Source of the DNA: Sphingomonas sp. CCH10-B3
GTDB taxonomy: Bacteria > Pseudomonadota > Alphaproteobacteria > Sphingomonadales > Sphingomonadaceae
Assembly (NCBI RefSeq): GCF_001556185.1
Contig: NZ_LSIJ01000063.1
Location: 1 to 45,799, forward strand
Direction of reading: 5' to 3'
DNA length: 45,799 nt
Shown in pieces: positions 17,259-24,763 of the stretch. Under the pieces are notes generated by a model that did no database searches, was not told where the DNA came from, and saw only the letters and a program-made list of their open reading frames with translations. Both the position numbers and the translations under genes were made by a program. The stretch's first letter is position 1; each line of letters begins with the position of its first letter.

Positions 17259-18500
17259 TCAGCTCGGGCGGAACAGGCGCCCACGCTCGACGACCGCGAC
17301 GATGGCAAAGGCAATCAGCGAGGCGACGAGGAAACTGCCATAGAGCGGCACCGTCGTTCCGTCGAAGCTCTGGCCGATCAGCGCGCCGACCACGGCGCCG
17401 GCGGTGACCGTGATGAAGCCCTGCACGCTGGACGCCGTGCCCGCGATCGCGCCCATCTTTTCCATCGCCATTGCCGAGAAATTGGCGCTCGCCAACCCAA
17501 AGCACGCCATTGCCAGCGCCTGAAGGACGGCAAAGCTCCAGATCGTTTCCATCCCGCTCGCCGCCACCGCGAGATGCACCGCCGACAACAGGATGAAGCC
17601 TGCAAGCGCAGTGTGCGAGATCCGCCGCGTGCCCAGCCGCAGCACGATCCGCGAATTGAGCAGATTGGCAAGCGCCATCATGCCCGCAACGCCAATGAAC
17701 ACCGGCACCAGCAGCCGGTCGCTGCCGGTCAGCGCGGCAACGATCTGCTGCACCGAATTGATGAAGCCATAAAGCGCGCCGAGCAGCGCGGTCGACGCCA
17801 GCGTATAGCCGATCGACGCGCGCTCGGTGAGCGTCGTCCGCCAGTCGGCGATCAGCCGCGCGAACGACAACGGGTGGCGGCGTTCAGGCGGCAAGGTTTC
17901 GGGCATGCGGATCGCAAACCATGCCAGCACGCCGCCGCTGACCATCGCGATCAGCACGAAGATCAGCCGCCAGCTGCCGAACAGCAGGATCAGCTGACCA
18001 AAGGATGGCGCAAGCACGGGGGCGGCCATGAACACCATGAACGCAAGGCTCATCACCCGCGCCATCGGGCGCCCTGAATAGCAGTCGCGCACCAGCGCCA
18101 CCGTCACCACCCGCGACGCGGCAATCGCCAGCCCGCTTGCAAAACGCGCCGCCAGCAACAGCTCGAAACTACTCGACATTGCCGCCACCAGATTGGCAAC
18201 GACATAGGCGGCAAGCGCTGCAAGCAGCACCGGGCGCCGCCCGAACCGGTCAGCCAGCGGGCCGTGGACCAGCTGCGCGAGGCCGAAGCCGAGCAGGAAC
18301 GCGCTGATCACGAATTGCCGGTGATTCTCGCTCGCGACTCCCAGCGCCGTGCCGATCGCCGGCAGCGCGGGCAGCATCGCATCGATGCCAAGCGCGGTCA
18401 GCGCCATCAGCGACGCGACCAGCGCCACGAATTCGACGAATCCGATCGGCGCGCGCTGTTCCTGTTCAATGGCTTGCGGAGCGTTCATCCGGGCGCCCAT
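17259..18500 (-). CDS. Bcr/CflA family drug efflux MFS transporter
   Basis: Inner-membrane proton antiporter of the major facilitator superfamily, Bcr/CflA type. It has about 12 hydrophobic helices over 413 residues, and the loop 2-3 signature LVHGPLADRFGRRPVL is intact. Another typical block is SRVVTVALVRDCYSG. The start could be the ATG at 18500 or the ATG at 18488 (MNAPQ); no clear ribosome site distinguishes them. The substrate cannot be deduced; family members export bicyclomycin, chloramphenicol or other small compounds. It is followed after about 100 bases by the Asp-rich gene on the same strand. Confidence 0.87.
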   Translation of the reverse strand: MGARMNAPQAIEQEQRAPIGFVEFVALVASLMALTALGIDAMLPALPAIGTALGVASENHRQFVISAFLLGFGLAQLVHGPLADRFGRRPVLLAALAAYVVANLVAAMSSSFELLLAARFASGLAIAASRVVTVALVRDCYSGRPMARVMSLAFMVFMAAPVLAPSFGQLILLFGSWRLIFVLIAMVSGGVLAWFAIRMPETLPPERRHPLSFARLIADWRTTLTERASIGYTLASTALLGALYGFINSVQQIVAALTGSDRLLVPVFIGVAGMMALANLLNSRIVLRLGTRRISHTALAGFILLSAVHLAVAASGMETIWSFAVLQALAMACFGLASANFSAMAMEKMGAIAGTASSVQGFITVTAGAVVGALIGQSFDGTTVPLYGSFLVASLIAFAIVAVVERGRLFRPS

Positions 18501-18554
18501 GCCCGATCACAGGCCATGCGTCACTCGCTAATCACCGATGCGGCGCGATGGCGA

Positions 18555-18583
18555 TTGACCTGACGGAGCACGGTGCGTATTAT
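18555..18583 (+). promoter_or_regulatory. Sigma-70-type promoter for the first lipoprotein gene
   Basis: TTGACC (18555-18560) and TATTAT (18578-18583) are separated by exactly 17 bases, close to the housekeeping consensus. Transcription would begin near 18590, leaving a leader of about 20 bases that carries AGAAAGGA before the ATG at 18613. Confidence 0.72.
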
Positions 18584-18612
18584 TTAAGTAACTCACCCAG
18601 AAAGGACTGCCC

Positions 18613-19086
18613 ATGCGCGCGCTTGTTGCTCTTGCCCTGTTGGTGGCCCCGCTCGCCGCGTGCAGCGACAAGGGCGACGACTCCGCCATCCGCTATGACG
18701 AAAACGGCAGCGCGGGCAATTTTTCGATCAACGTGCCGGGTTTTTCGGGCAAGATGAAGCTGCCCAAGCTCAAGCTCGATGCCAGCAATGTCGAATTCAA
18801 CGGCGTCCATCTCTACCCCGGATCGACCGTCAGCAGCTTCAACCTCGACGCTTCGGGCGATGGCACGGATGAAGGCAAAGGCAAGGTCCGCATCGGTTTC
18901 GAAAGCCCCGCCGACCCGGCGGTGGTGCGCGACTGGTTCGCCGAACGGCTCGGCAAGGTCGGTTTCACACTGAAGGCGGACGGCAACAGCCTGGTCGGCA
19001 CCGACGACGACAAGGAGCCGTTCCGCATGGACCTCGAACCCGCCGGGGCTGGCAAGAGCAAGGGCATGGTCACCGCAGGCGGCTGA
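18613..19086 (+). CDS. Predicted lipoprotein, first of a tandem paralogous pair
   Basis: Unrecognised 157-residue protein. A short signal peptide ends in the lipobox LAAC with Cys17, so it should be lipidated and anchored in the envelope. The C-terminal part (from about residue 70, beginning HLYPGS) is clearly related to the next gene: both share YPGS, a W-(F/Y)-AE-(R/E)-LGK-(V/A)-G segment, NSL-(V/I)-G and PFR-(M/L)-DL. The middle holds a Gly/Lys-rich beta-prone segment (GFSGKMKLPKLKLD). A good promoter and AGAAAGGA ribosome site precede it. No function can be assigned. Confidence 0.8.
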   Translation: MRALVALALLVAPLAACSDKGDDSAIRYDENGSAGNFSINVPGFSGKMKLPKLKLDASNVEFNGVHLYPGSTVSSFNLDASGDGTDEGKGKVRIGFESPADPAVVRDWFAERLGKVGFTLKADGNSLVGTDDDKEPFRMDLEPAGAGKSKGMVTAGG

Positions 19087-19185
19087 CGGTTACCGATTCT
19101 CGCACAACGGTGCTGAATCGTCCTGTCGCTTGACGTGGCGCCGCGTGCGGGCGGACTAGGCGGGCCACTTTTCGGAGCGCTGACC

Positions 19186-19626
19186 ATGACCCGTTCGCCG
19201 CTTGCCGCCCTTTCGCTCGCACTTGCCCTTGCCGGTTGCGGCAGCGCGCCCGAGCCGACCAATCGCGCCGCGCTCGCCGACATGAATGACGCGATGATGG
19301 CAAACGCCACGACCATGCCGATGCCGATGCCCGACGGTCGCGTCGGCGACATGGCGAAGTTCGCGCTCTATCCGGGGTCGAAGCTGGTCGAATCCGCCAA
19401 GATCATGCCGCACGAGCCCGAGGACATGACGAGCTTCAGCTTCTGGAGCCCCGCCCCGCCCGCCAAGCTGCGCGGCTGGTACGCCGAAGAACTCGGCAAG
19501 GCGGGCTATAAGCTGCGCGTCGAGGCCAACAGCCTGATCGGCAGCGACGACCACGGCAAGCCGTTTCGGCTCGACCTGATGGACGCACCGGGCGGCGCTG
19601 CAATGGGTGTCGTCAGCAAAAGCTGA
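19186..19626 (+). CDS. Predicted lipoprotein, second of a tandem paralogous pair
   Basis: Unrecognised 146-residue protein. The signal peptide ends in the lipobox LAGC (Cys17). A Met/Pro-rich linker (MPMPMPDG, about 45-52) leads to a C-terminal domain starting ALYPGSKLVESAK that mirrors the preceding gene through to its end. The start at 19186 has GGAG about 8 bases upstream and places the signal peptide at the N-terminus. A weak TTGACG is at 19130-19135, so it may have its own promoter, or be read from the upstream gene 99 bases away. Tandem duplication is the simplest explanation; function is unknown. Confidence 0.8.
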   Translation: MTRSPLAALSLALALAGCGSAPEPTNRAALADMNDAMMANATTMPMPMPDGRVGDMAKFALYPGSKLVESAKIMPHEPEDMTSFSFWSPAPPAKLRGWYAEELGKAGYKLRVEANSLIGSDDHGKPFRLDLMDAPGGAAMGVVSKS

Positions 19627-19691
19627 GCCACTGGCGGGTCGCGGTCGGGCGTCCTATTGTTGGGGCAGCCATTTTCACGGACGCCACGCAA

Positions 19692-20642
19692 ATGCCCGAT
19701 ACGCTCGACAAAATTCCCACGCTGTCGCTCAACCAGAACCGCGACGACCCCAATGGCTTTGCCGCCGCGATCGGGGCGTCGTTCGAGCGGTTCGGCTTCG
19801 CGGTGGTTGCCGATCACGGCGTCCCTGCCGATCTGGTTGATCGCGCCTGGGCCGAGACCAAGGCGTTCTTCGACCTGCCCGAGGAGGAGAAACGCGGCTA
19901 TTTCGATCCCCGGGGCGGTGGCCAGCGCGGCTATACCCCGTTCAAGACCGAAATCGCCAAGGGCGCGAGCGCGGTCGACCTCAAGGAATTCTGGCACGTC
20001 GGGCGCCCGCTGCCCGCCGGGCATGCCTTCGAAGCCGTGATGCCGCCGAACATCTGGCCGACGCGGCCCGAGGGATTCCGCGACACCTTCACCGAGCTGT
20101 TCGCGGCGTTCGACCGCGCGGGCGACGTGATCCTGTCCGCCATCGCGCGCCATCTGGGTCTTGCGCCCGACTGGTTCGACCCGGCAGTGAAGGACGGCAA
20201 TTCGATTCTGCGGCTGCTCCACTATCCGCCGATCCCCGCCGACGCCGAAGGCGTGCGTGCGGGCGCGCATGAGGACATCAACCTGATCACGCTGCTGCTC
20301 GGCGCTGAGGAAGCGGGGCTCGAGCTGCTCGACCGTGACGGGCGCTGGCTGGCAGTGAAGCCGCCCGAAGGCGCGCTAGTGGTCAATGTCGGCGACATGC
20401 TCCAGCGGCTGACCAACCATGTTCTGCCGTCGACCACTCACCGCGTCGTCAATCCCCCGCCCGAGCGGCGTGGGTCGTCGCGCTATTCGATGCCCTTCTT
20501 CCTCCACCCCGCGCCCGATTTCCTGATCGAGACGCTGCCCGGGTGCGCGAGCGCCACCAACCCCAATCGCTACCCCACCCCGATCACCGCGCATGATTAT
20601 CTGCACGAGCGGCTGGTTGAGATCGGGCTGGTCAAGGTCTGA
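19692..20642 (+). CDS. Isopenicillin N synthase-like Fe(II)/2-oxoglutarate oxygenase
   Basis: Cytoplasmic non-haem iron oxygenase of the isopenicillin N synthase family, 316 residues. The DIOX_N region is N-terminal (FAAAIGASFERFGFAVVADHG). The iron ligands are visible as HED in GAHEDINLITLLLG and the distal His in STTHRVVNPP, and the co-substrate pocket as RYSMPFF. Bacterial members act on varied small molecules and are often mislabelled as antibiotic enzymes; here no biosynthetic neighbours are present. It ends just before a double REP-like repeat. The substrate is unknown. Confidence 0.87.
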   Translation: MPDTLDKIPTLSLNQNRDDPNGFAAAIGASFERFGFAVVADHGVPADLVDRAWAETKAFFDLPEEEKRGYFDPRGGGQRGYTPFKTEIAKGASAVDLKEFWHVGRPLPAGHAFEAVMPPNIWPTRPEGFRDTFTELFAAFDRAGDVILSAIARHLGLAPDWFDPAVKDGNSILRLLHYPPIPADAEGVRAGAHEDINLITLLLGAEEAGLELLDRDGRWLAVKPPEGALVVNVGDMLQRLTNHVLPSTTHRVVNPPPERRGSSRYSMPFFLHPAPDFLIETLPGCASATNPNRYPTPITAHDYLHERLVEIGLVKV

Positions 20643-20645
20643 GCT

Positions 20646-20758
20646 CCTCCCCTCCCGCTTGCGGGAGGGGTCGGGGGTGGGCAGTGAGCATCCACAAGCG
20701 GCCGTGCCTGAGGTGACCGCTCGCCCACCCCTAACCCCTCCGGCAAGCGGGAGGGGGA
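20646..20758. repeat. Paired REP-like element (inverted arms)
   Basis: Two arms face each other. The left arm (20646-20683) has the palindrome CCCCTCCCGC/GCGGGAGGGG followed by TCGGGGGTGGGCA; the right arm (20721-20758) is its near-complement, GCCCACCCCTAACCCC then a slightly altered palindrome. A 37-base spacer lies between. The whole resembles a BIME-type REP pair. It fills the gap between the oxygenase gene and hom. Confidence 0.85.
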
Positions 20759-20810
20759 CTTGCGGCGGGGCAAGCTTCACCGCTAGCGCTCGTCGGGAAG
20801 GAGTTACCCG

Positions 20811-22097
20811 ATGACAGCACCTCTCCGCGTTGCCCTCGCCGGGCTTGGCACCGTTGGCGGCGGGGTGATCCGGCTGATCGATGCGAACGGCGACCTGATC
20901 GCGCGGCGGGCCGGGCGGCGGATCGAGATCGTGGCCGTCTCGGCGCGCGACCGTGCCAAGGATCGCGGCGTCGACATCGCCCGCTTCGGCTGGGTCGACG
21001 ATACCACCAAACTCGCCGAGGCCGACGCCGACGTGATCGTCGAGCTGATCGGCGGATCGGACGGCCCCGCGCTCGCGCTCGCCCGCGCCACGCTGGCGGC
21101 GGGCAAGGGCTTCGTCACCGCCAACAAGGCGATGATCGCGCACCACGGGCTCGAACTCGCGTCCGCCGCCGAAGCCGCGCGCGCGCCGCTGAAGTTCGAA
21201 GCCGCCGTCGCGGGGGGCATTCCCGTCATCAAGGGCCTGCGCGAAGGCGCCGCCGCCAACGAAATTGCGCGCGTCTATGGCATCCTCAACGGCACCTGCA
21301 ATTTCATCCTGTCGAAGATGGAAGCCGAAGGCCGCGATTTTGCCGAAGTGCTCGCCGAGGCGCAGGCTTTGGGCTTTGCCGAGGCCGACCCGAGCTTCGA
21401 CATCGACGGCATCGACGCGGGCCACAAACTGTCGATTCTCGCCAGCGTCGCGTTCGGCACGCGGCCCGCGTTCGGCGCGGTCGCGGCGAGCGGCATCCGC
21501 CACATCCTCGCCGCCGACATCGCCGAGGCCGCTGCGCTCGGCTATCGCGTGCGGCTGATCGGGCTTGCCGAAGCGGGGCCGCAGGGGCTGTTCCAGCGCG
21601 TCCATGCGCATCTGGTGCCGGTCGATCACCCGCTCGCGCATGTGACGGGCGCGACCAATGCGGTGGTGGCGGAGGGCAATTTCGTCGGCCGTCTGCTGTT
21701 CCAGGGCGCAGGCGCGGGTGACGGGCCAACCGCGAGCGCCGTCGTCGCCGACCTGATCGACATTGCGCGCGGCGAATATGGCGCGCCCTATGCGATGCCC
21801 GCCGCCGAACTCGCCGACACCCACCCCGCCGACAGCGGCGACCGGATCGGGCGCGCCTATGTGCGCTTCACCGTCGCCGACAAAGTGGGCGTGCTCGCCG
21901 AGATCGCGACGGCGATGCGCGACGCGGGCGTCTCGATCGAAAGCCTGATCCAGCGCGGGCGCGTCGGCGACGGCAGCGTGCTCGTCGCGATCGTGACCCA
22001 CGAAGGGCCGGAGCGCGCGGTGGCGCAAGCGCTCGAACGGCTGCGCGGCTCGCCGAGCCTGACCGACACGCCGCTGTGGATGCACATATTGGGGTAG
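20811..22097 (+). CDS. hom: Homoserine dehydrogenase
   Basis: NAD(P)H enzyme reducing aspartate semialdehyde to homoserine, the branch to threonine and methionine. The N-terminal Rossmann motif reads GLGTVGGGVIRLID. The central catalytic block KFEAAVAGGIPVIKGLREG and the following YGILNGTCNFILSKME are diagnostic. A C-terminal ACT domain (about 345-428; FTVADKVGVLAEIATAMRDA) is the usual site of threonine feedback. The length of 428 residues fits the monofunctional form. AAGGAG lies a few bases before the ATG. With ilvA at 9722 the window holds two steps of the aspartate-to-isoleucine route, though not in one operon. Confidence 0.96.
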   Translation: MTAPLRVALAGLGTVGGGVIRLIDANGDLIARRAGRRIEIVAVSARDRAKDRGVDIARFGWVDDTTKLAEADADVIVELIGGSDGPALALARATLAAGKGFVTANKAMIAHHGLELASAAEAARAPLKFEAAVAGGIPVIKGLREGAAANEIARVYGILNGTCNFILSKMEAEGRDFAEVLAEAQALGFAEADPSFDIDGIDAGHKLSILASVAFGTRPAFGAVAASGIRHILAADIAEAAALGYRVRLIGLAEAGPQGLFQRVHAHLVPVDHPLAHVTGATNAVVAEGNFVGRLLFQGAGAGDGPTASAVVADLIDIARGEYGAPYAMPAAELADTHPADSGDRIGRAYVRFTVADKVGVLAEIATAMRDAGVSIESLIQRGRVGDGSVLVAIVTHEGPERAVAQALERLRGSPSLTDTPLWMHILG

Positions 22098-22113
22098 CGG
22101 CGACGGGCCGACG

Positions 22114-23319
22114 TTACTTCCCGAACCCGGTCGGTGCCGCGCTCACCGTCACCGTTGTCCCGCCGCGGATTTCCTGCACTTCGAGCGCGCGCTGGGCGAC
22201 GCCGTCGGGACCGAAGCGGAACGCACCGTCGAGCCCTGCAAAACCGCCGCGGTCGTTCAGCCGCTCGGTCGGGAAGGCCGCGCCGATCGGCCAGTCGCGC
22301 ATGATCCGCACCGTCAGCAACACCGCATCATAGCCAAGGCTCGACAGCCGGTACGGCGCCTTGCCGAAGCGGGTGCGATACTTGGTCGCATATTGGCGGT
22401 AGAGCCCGTCCGATACGCTCGCGAACCAGGCGCCTTGCAACGCGGGCGCAGCGGCGACCGAGGCTTCGGTATTCCACAGGTCGGTGCCCAGCACCTGCGC
22501 GGTCGGCCCGCCGCTGCGGCGGATGATCGGCACCGCAGTGGCGCCAACGCTGCCCGAGTCGGCGATCAGCACTGCCTGATAGGGCGAGGCGCGGCCCATG
22601 CGGGTAATTGCCGCGGTCAGCGATCCGGGCTGGCGATCATAGGTCTGCAGGCTCACCACTTGCCCGCCGGCGTCCTCGACGGCCCGCAGCAGCGCGGTCG
22701 ACGCGCGGTCACCGTAGAGGCCGTTGGGCACCAGCCCGGCGAAGTCGCGAATGCCCTTCGACGCAGCATAATCGACGACGCGCGCGATCGACTGGGCGGG
22801 TGCATAGCCAAGCACGAAAGTGCCGCCACCGGCCACGCTGGTGTCGTTCGAGAAGGTGATAACCGGCACGCCCGCGCGCCGTGCGATCGGCCCGACCGCG
22901 CGCGCATCATCGGCGAGCAGCGGACCGAGGATCAGCCGGTTGCCATCGGCCAGCGCCCGCTGCGCGGCAGCAGCAGCGCCCAGATTGGTGTCGTAAGTTG
23001 TGATGCGGATCGCTTCGTTGCGCAGGTCGAGAATCGCAAGCTGGGTCGCATTGGCAATGCTCTGGCCGACACCGGCATTGGCGCCGGTCATCGGCACCAG
23101 CAACGCGACGCGCTGGCGCGCGGTATCCTGCGGAATGCCGGTGTCGACGCGTGGCGGGGTGACCGGCCGCGCGACCGGTGGCGGCGCCGAGGGCGGCGGA
23201 GCAGCGGGGCCGCGCGGCACCACTGTCTGGCAGGCAGCGAGCATCAGGCCGAGCCCGGCCGCAATCAATTTGCGTGCCCAGATGCCCGAGCGTTGCGAAC
23301 GTCGTGCTGAGTCTGTCAT
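22114..23319 (-). CDS. Penicillin-binding protein activator, LpoA-like lipoprotein
   Basis: Envelope lipoprotein with a periplasmic-binding (LivK-like) fold. The start at 23319 is chosen because it gives a signal peptide with the lipobox LAAC (about Cys27); the frame continues upstream without one. A Pro/Ala-rich linker is followed by VALLVPMTGANAGVGQSIANATQLAILDL and the type I binding-protein fold to the end; total 401 residues. In E. coli lpoA (yraM) also lies divergent to rsmI (yraL) and next to yraN, and LpoA stimulates PBP1A. The conserved neighbourhood supports that role here, but the TPR half of LpoA is absent, so the homology is to its C-terminal half. Confidence 0.8.
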   Translation of the reverse strand: MTDSARRSQRSGIWARKLIAAGLGLMLAACQTVVPRGPAAPPPSAPPPVARPVTPPRVDTGIPQDTARQRVALLVPMTGANAGVGQSIANATQLAILDLRNEAIRITTYDTNLGAAAAAQRALADGNRLILGPLLADDARAVGPIARRAGVPVITFSNDTSVAGGGTFVLGYAPAQSIARVVDYAASKGIRDFAGLVPNGLYGDRASTALLRAVEDAGGQVVSLQTYDRQPGSLTAAITRMGRASPYQAVLIADSGSVGATAVPIIRRSGGPTAQVLGTDLWNTEASVAAAPALQGAWFASVSDGLYRQYATKYRTRFGKAPYRLSSLGYDAVLLTVRIMRDWPIGAAFPTERLNDRGGFAGLDGAFRFGPDGVAQRALEVQEIRGGTTVTVSAAPTGFGK

Positions 23320-23331
23320 GGTCCCACCTTC

Positions 23332-24204
23332 ATGAACGCCGCTTTGAACACCAGCGCCTTGTCGCCCGGCCTCTATATCGTCGCCACCCCGATCGGCAAT
23401 CTCGGCGATCTTTCGCCGCGCGCTGCTCACATTCTGTCGCATGCCGATCTAATCGCCGTCGAAGACAGCCGCGTGACGGCGCGGTTGCTCCAGCACATCG
23501 GCGTCAAACGGCCGATGCAGCCCTATCACGATCACAATGCGGAAAGCGTGCGCCCCGGCCTGATCGCGCGGATGGCGAGCGAATCGGTGGCGCTGGTGTC
23601 CGATGCCGGGACGCCGCTGATTTCGGACCCCGGCTACAAACTGGTGCGCGACGCGCGCGCGGCGGGACATGCGGTGGTGACGATCCCGGGGCCGTGCGCG
23701 GCAGTGGCGGCGCTGACTTTGGCGGGGCTGCCGACCGATCGCTTCCTGTTCATGGGCTTTCTGCCTGCGAAAGCCGGCGCACGGGCGAGCACGATTGCCG
23801 AAGTGGCGGCACTGCGGGCGACTTTGGTGTTCTACGAAAGCGGCCCGCGGCTCGGCGGCGCGCTGGCGGCGCTGGCCGAGGGGCTCGGCGACCGCGAGGC
23901 AGCGGTCGCGCGCGAGATCACCAAGCATTTCGAGGAAGCGGTGACGGGGACGCTCTCCACGCTCGCCGCGCGCTATGCCGAGGCGCCGCCCAAGGGCGAG
24001 ATCGTCATCGTCGTCGCCCCGCCGGGCGAGGCCGCGCCCGCCAGCGCCGCCGATTTGCGGGAGGGGCCGGGGGTGGGCATTGCCAGTCAGTGCCGTCGAA
24101 AAGCCCCACCCCTAACCCCTCCCGCAAGCGGGAGGGGAATCCGCTTCGCCAGGCCGCCGAGGAGCGCGGGCGAGAGGGCGAGACGCTGGCGGCGGCGCAC
24201 TTGA
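23332..24204 (+). CDS. rsmI: 16S rRNA C1402 2'-O-methyltransferase RsmI with repeat-derived C-terminus
   Basis: Uses SAM to methylate the ribose of C1402 in the 16S decoding centre. The SAM-dependent tetrapyrrole-methylase-like fold is complete: LYIVATPIGNLGDLSPRA near the start, VEDSRVTARLL, LVSDAGTPLISDPGYKLV and PGPCAAVAAL. The core ends near residue 235 (GEIVIVVAPPGE). After that the frame enters the REP-like repeat at 24055-24138 and then reads yraN DNA in another frame, so the last 45-50 residues are not family sequence. The usual C-terminal RsmI helix-turn-helix segment is missing. The start is only 12 bases from the divergent lpoA-like start. The enzyme core looks intact; activity without the tail is uncertain. 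Confidence 0.88.
   Translation: MNAALNTSALSPGLYIVATPIGNLGDLSPRAAHILSHADLIAVEDSRVTARLLQHIGVKRPMQPYHDHNAESVRPGLIARMASESVALVSDAGTPLISDPGYKLVRDARAAGHAVVTIPGPCAAVAALTLAGLPTDRFLFMGFLPAKAGARASTIAEVAALRATLVFYESGPRLGGALAALAEGLGDREAAVAREITKHFEEAVTGTLSTLAARYAEAPPKGEIVIVVAPPGEAAPASAADLREGPGVGIASQCRRKAPPLTPPASGRGIRFARPPRSAGERARRWRRRT
24055..24138. repeat. Paired REP-like element inside the rsmI/yraN junction
   Basis: The left arm TTGCGGGAGGGGCCGGGGG (24055-24073, continuing TGGGCA) and the right arm CCCCACCCCTAACCCCTCCC (24104-24123, continuing to 24138 with a full palindrome) face each other across about 24 bases. It is the same element as at 20646-20758, with the outer half of the left palindrome lost. 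Unlike the other copies it lies within translated sequence. Confidence 0.85.
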
Positions 24205-24491
24205 AACGCCTCGGCTGGACGATCGTCGCCGAGCGCGTGCGGACCAGGGTTGGCGAGGTCGATCTGGTCGCCAAGCGCAAGGGGCTGGTCGCCTTCGTCG
24301 AAGTAAAGGTCCGCGCGACCGCCGCCGAACTCGATTTCGCGATCGACGAGCGCCGCCTCGCCCGCGTCGCTGCCGCCGCCGAGGTGCTTGCGGCGACCTA
24401 CGCCACCGACGGCGAGGACATCCGCATCGACGTGATCCTGATCGCGCCGGGGGCAAAGCTGCGGCATATCGAGAACGCGTGGATCGGGTGA
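24090..24491 (+). CDS. YraN family (UPF0102) endonuclease-like protein, disturbed 5' end
   Basis: Small protein of the UPF0102/YraN family, with a restriction-endonuclease-like fold and unclear function. The conserved region is clear from ERGREGETLAAAHLKRLGW, then RVGEVDLVA and VAFVEVKVR, which hold the nuclease-like Asp and Glu-x-Lys residues. Upstream of ERG the frame passes through the REP-like repeat and no ATG exists. The nearest start is GTG at 24090, inside the repeat spacer, with no ribosome site; that gives 133 residues. It overlaps rsmI by 115 bases. The native start was probably lost with the repeat insertion. Translation may depend on coupling to rsmI, or be reduced. Confidence 0.75.
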   Translation: MPSKSPTPNPSRKREGNPLRQAAEERGREGETLAAAHLKRLGWTIVAERVRTRVGEVDLVAKRKGLVAFVEVKVRATAAELDFAIDERRLARVAAAAEVLAATYATDGEDIRIDVILIAPGAKLRHIENAWIG

Positions 24492-24523
24492 GGCCGCACA
24501 GCGCCAATCACCATCAACGTTAA

Positions 24524-24592
24524 TCGTCATTGCGAGCGCAGCGAAGCAATCCAGCCCGAGCATGGATTGCTTCGCTGCGCTCGCAATGACGA
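24524..24592. repeat. Perfect 30-bp inverted repeat (dispersed palindromic repeat)
   Basis: TCGTCATTGCGAGCGCAGCG begins the left arm (24524-24553); the right arm (24563-24592) is its exact complement over 30 bases, with a 9-base loop. The CGTCATTGCGAG...GAAGCAATCCA type is a very widespread bacterial intergenic repeat. It sits between yraN and gshB and would form a strong RNA hairpin. Confidence 0.92.
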
Positions 24593-24652
24593 ATAGGTAA
24601 ACCGCAGCGCAATTACGCCTAGACGACGGCCGGCGGCGCCTGCGCCGACCTA

Positions 24653-24673
24653 CGACGCGGCTTGGCCGCGTCG
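24653..24673. repeat. Short perfect hairpin upstream of gshB
   Basis: CGACGCGGC (24653-24661) and GCCGCGTCG (24665-24673) form a perfect 9-bp stem with a 3-base loop, about 90 bases before gshB. There is no T-run. Its role is unknown. Confidence 0.4.
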
Positions 24674-24763
24674 GCGCGCCGCCAAGCAGATGACTTCGCG
24701 CGCGTCACCGCCTAGATACGCGCGACACCGCTCGACCCGATCGGCTTCAGGAACTTGGCCCGC

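Noticed and set aside
23178..24089. Long open frame extending yraN upstream across the whole of rsmI
   Set aside because: It is a GC-driven open frame in the shadow of rsmI; its translation is not family-like before ERGREGE.
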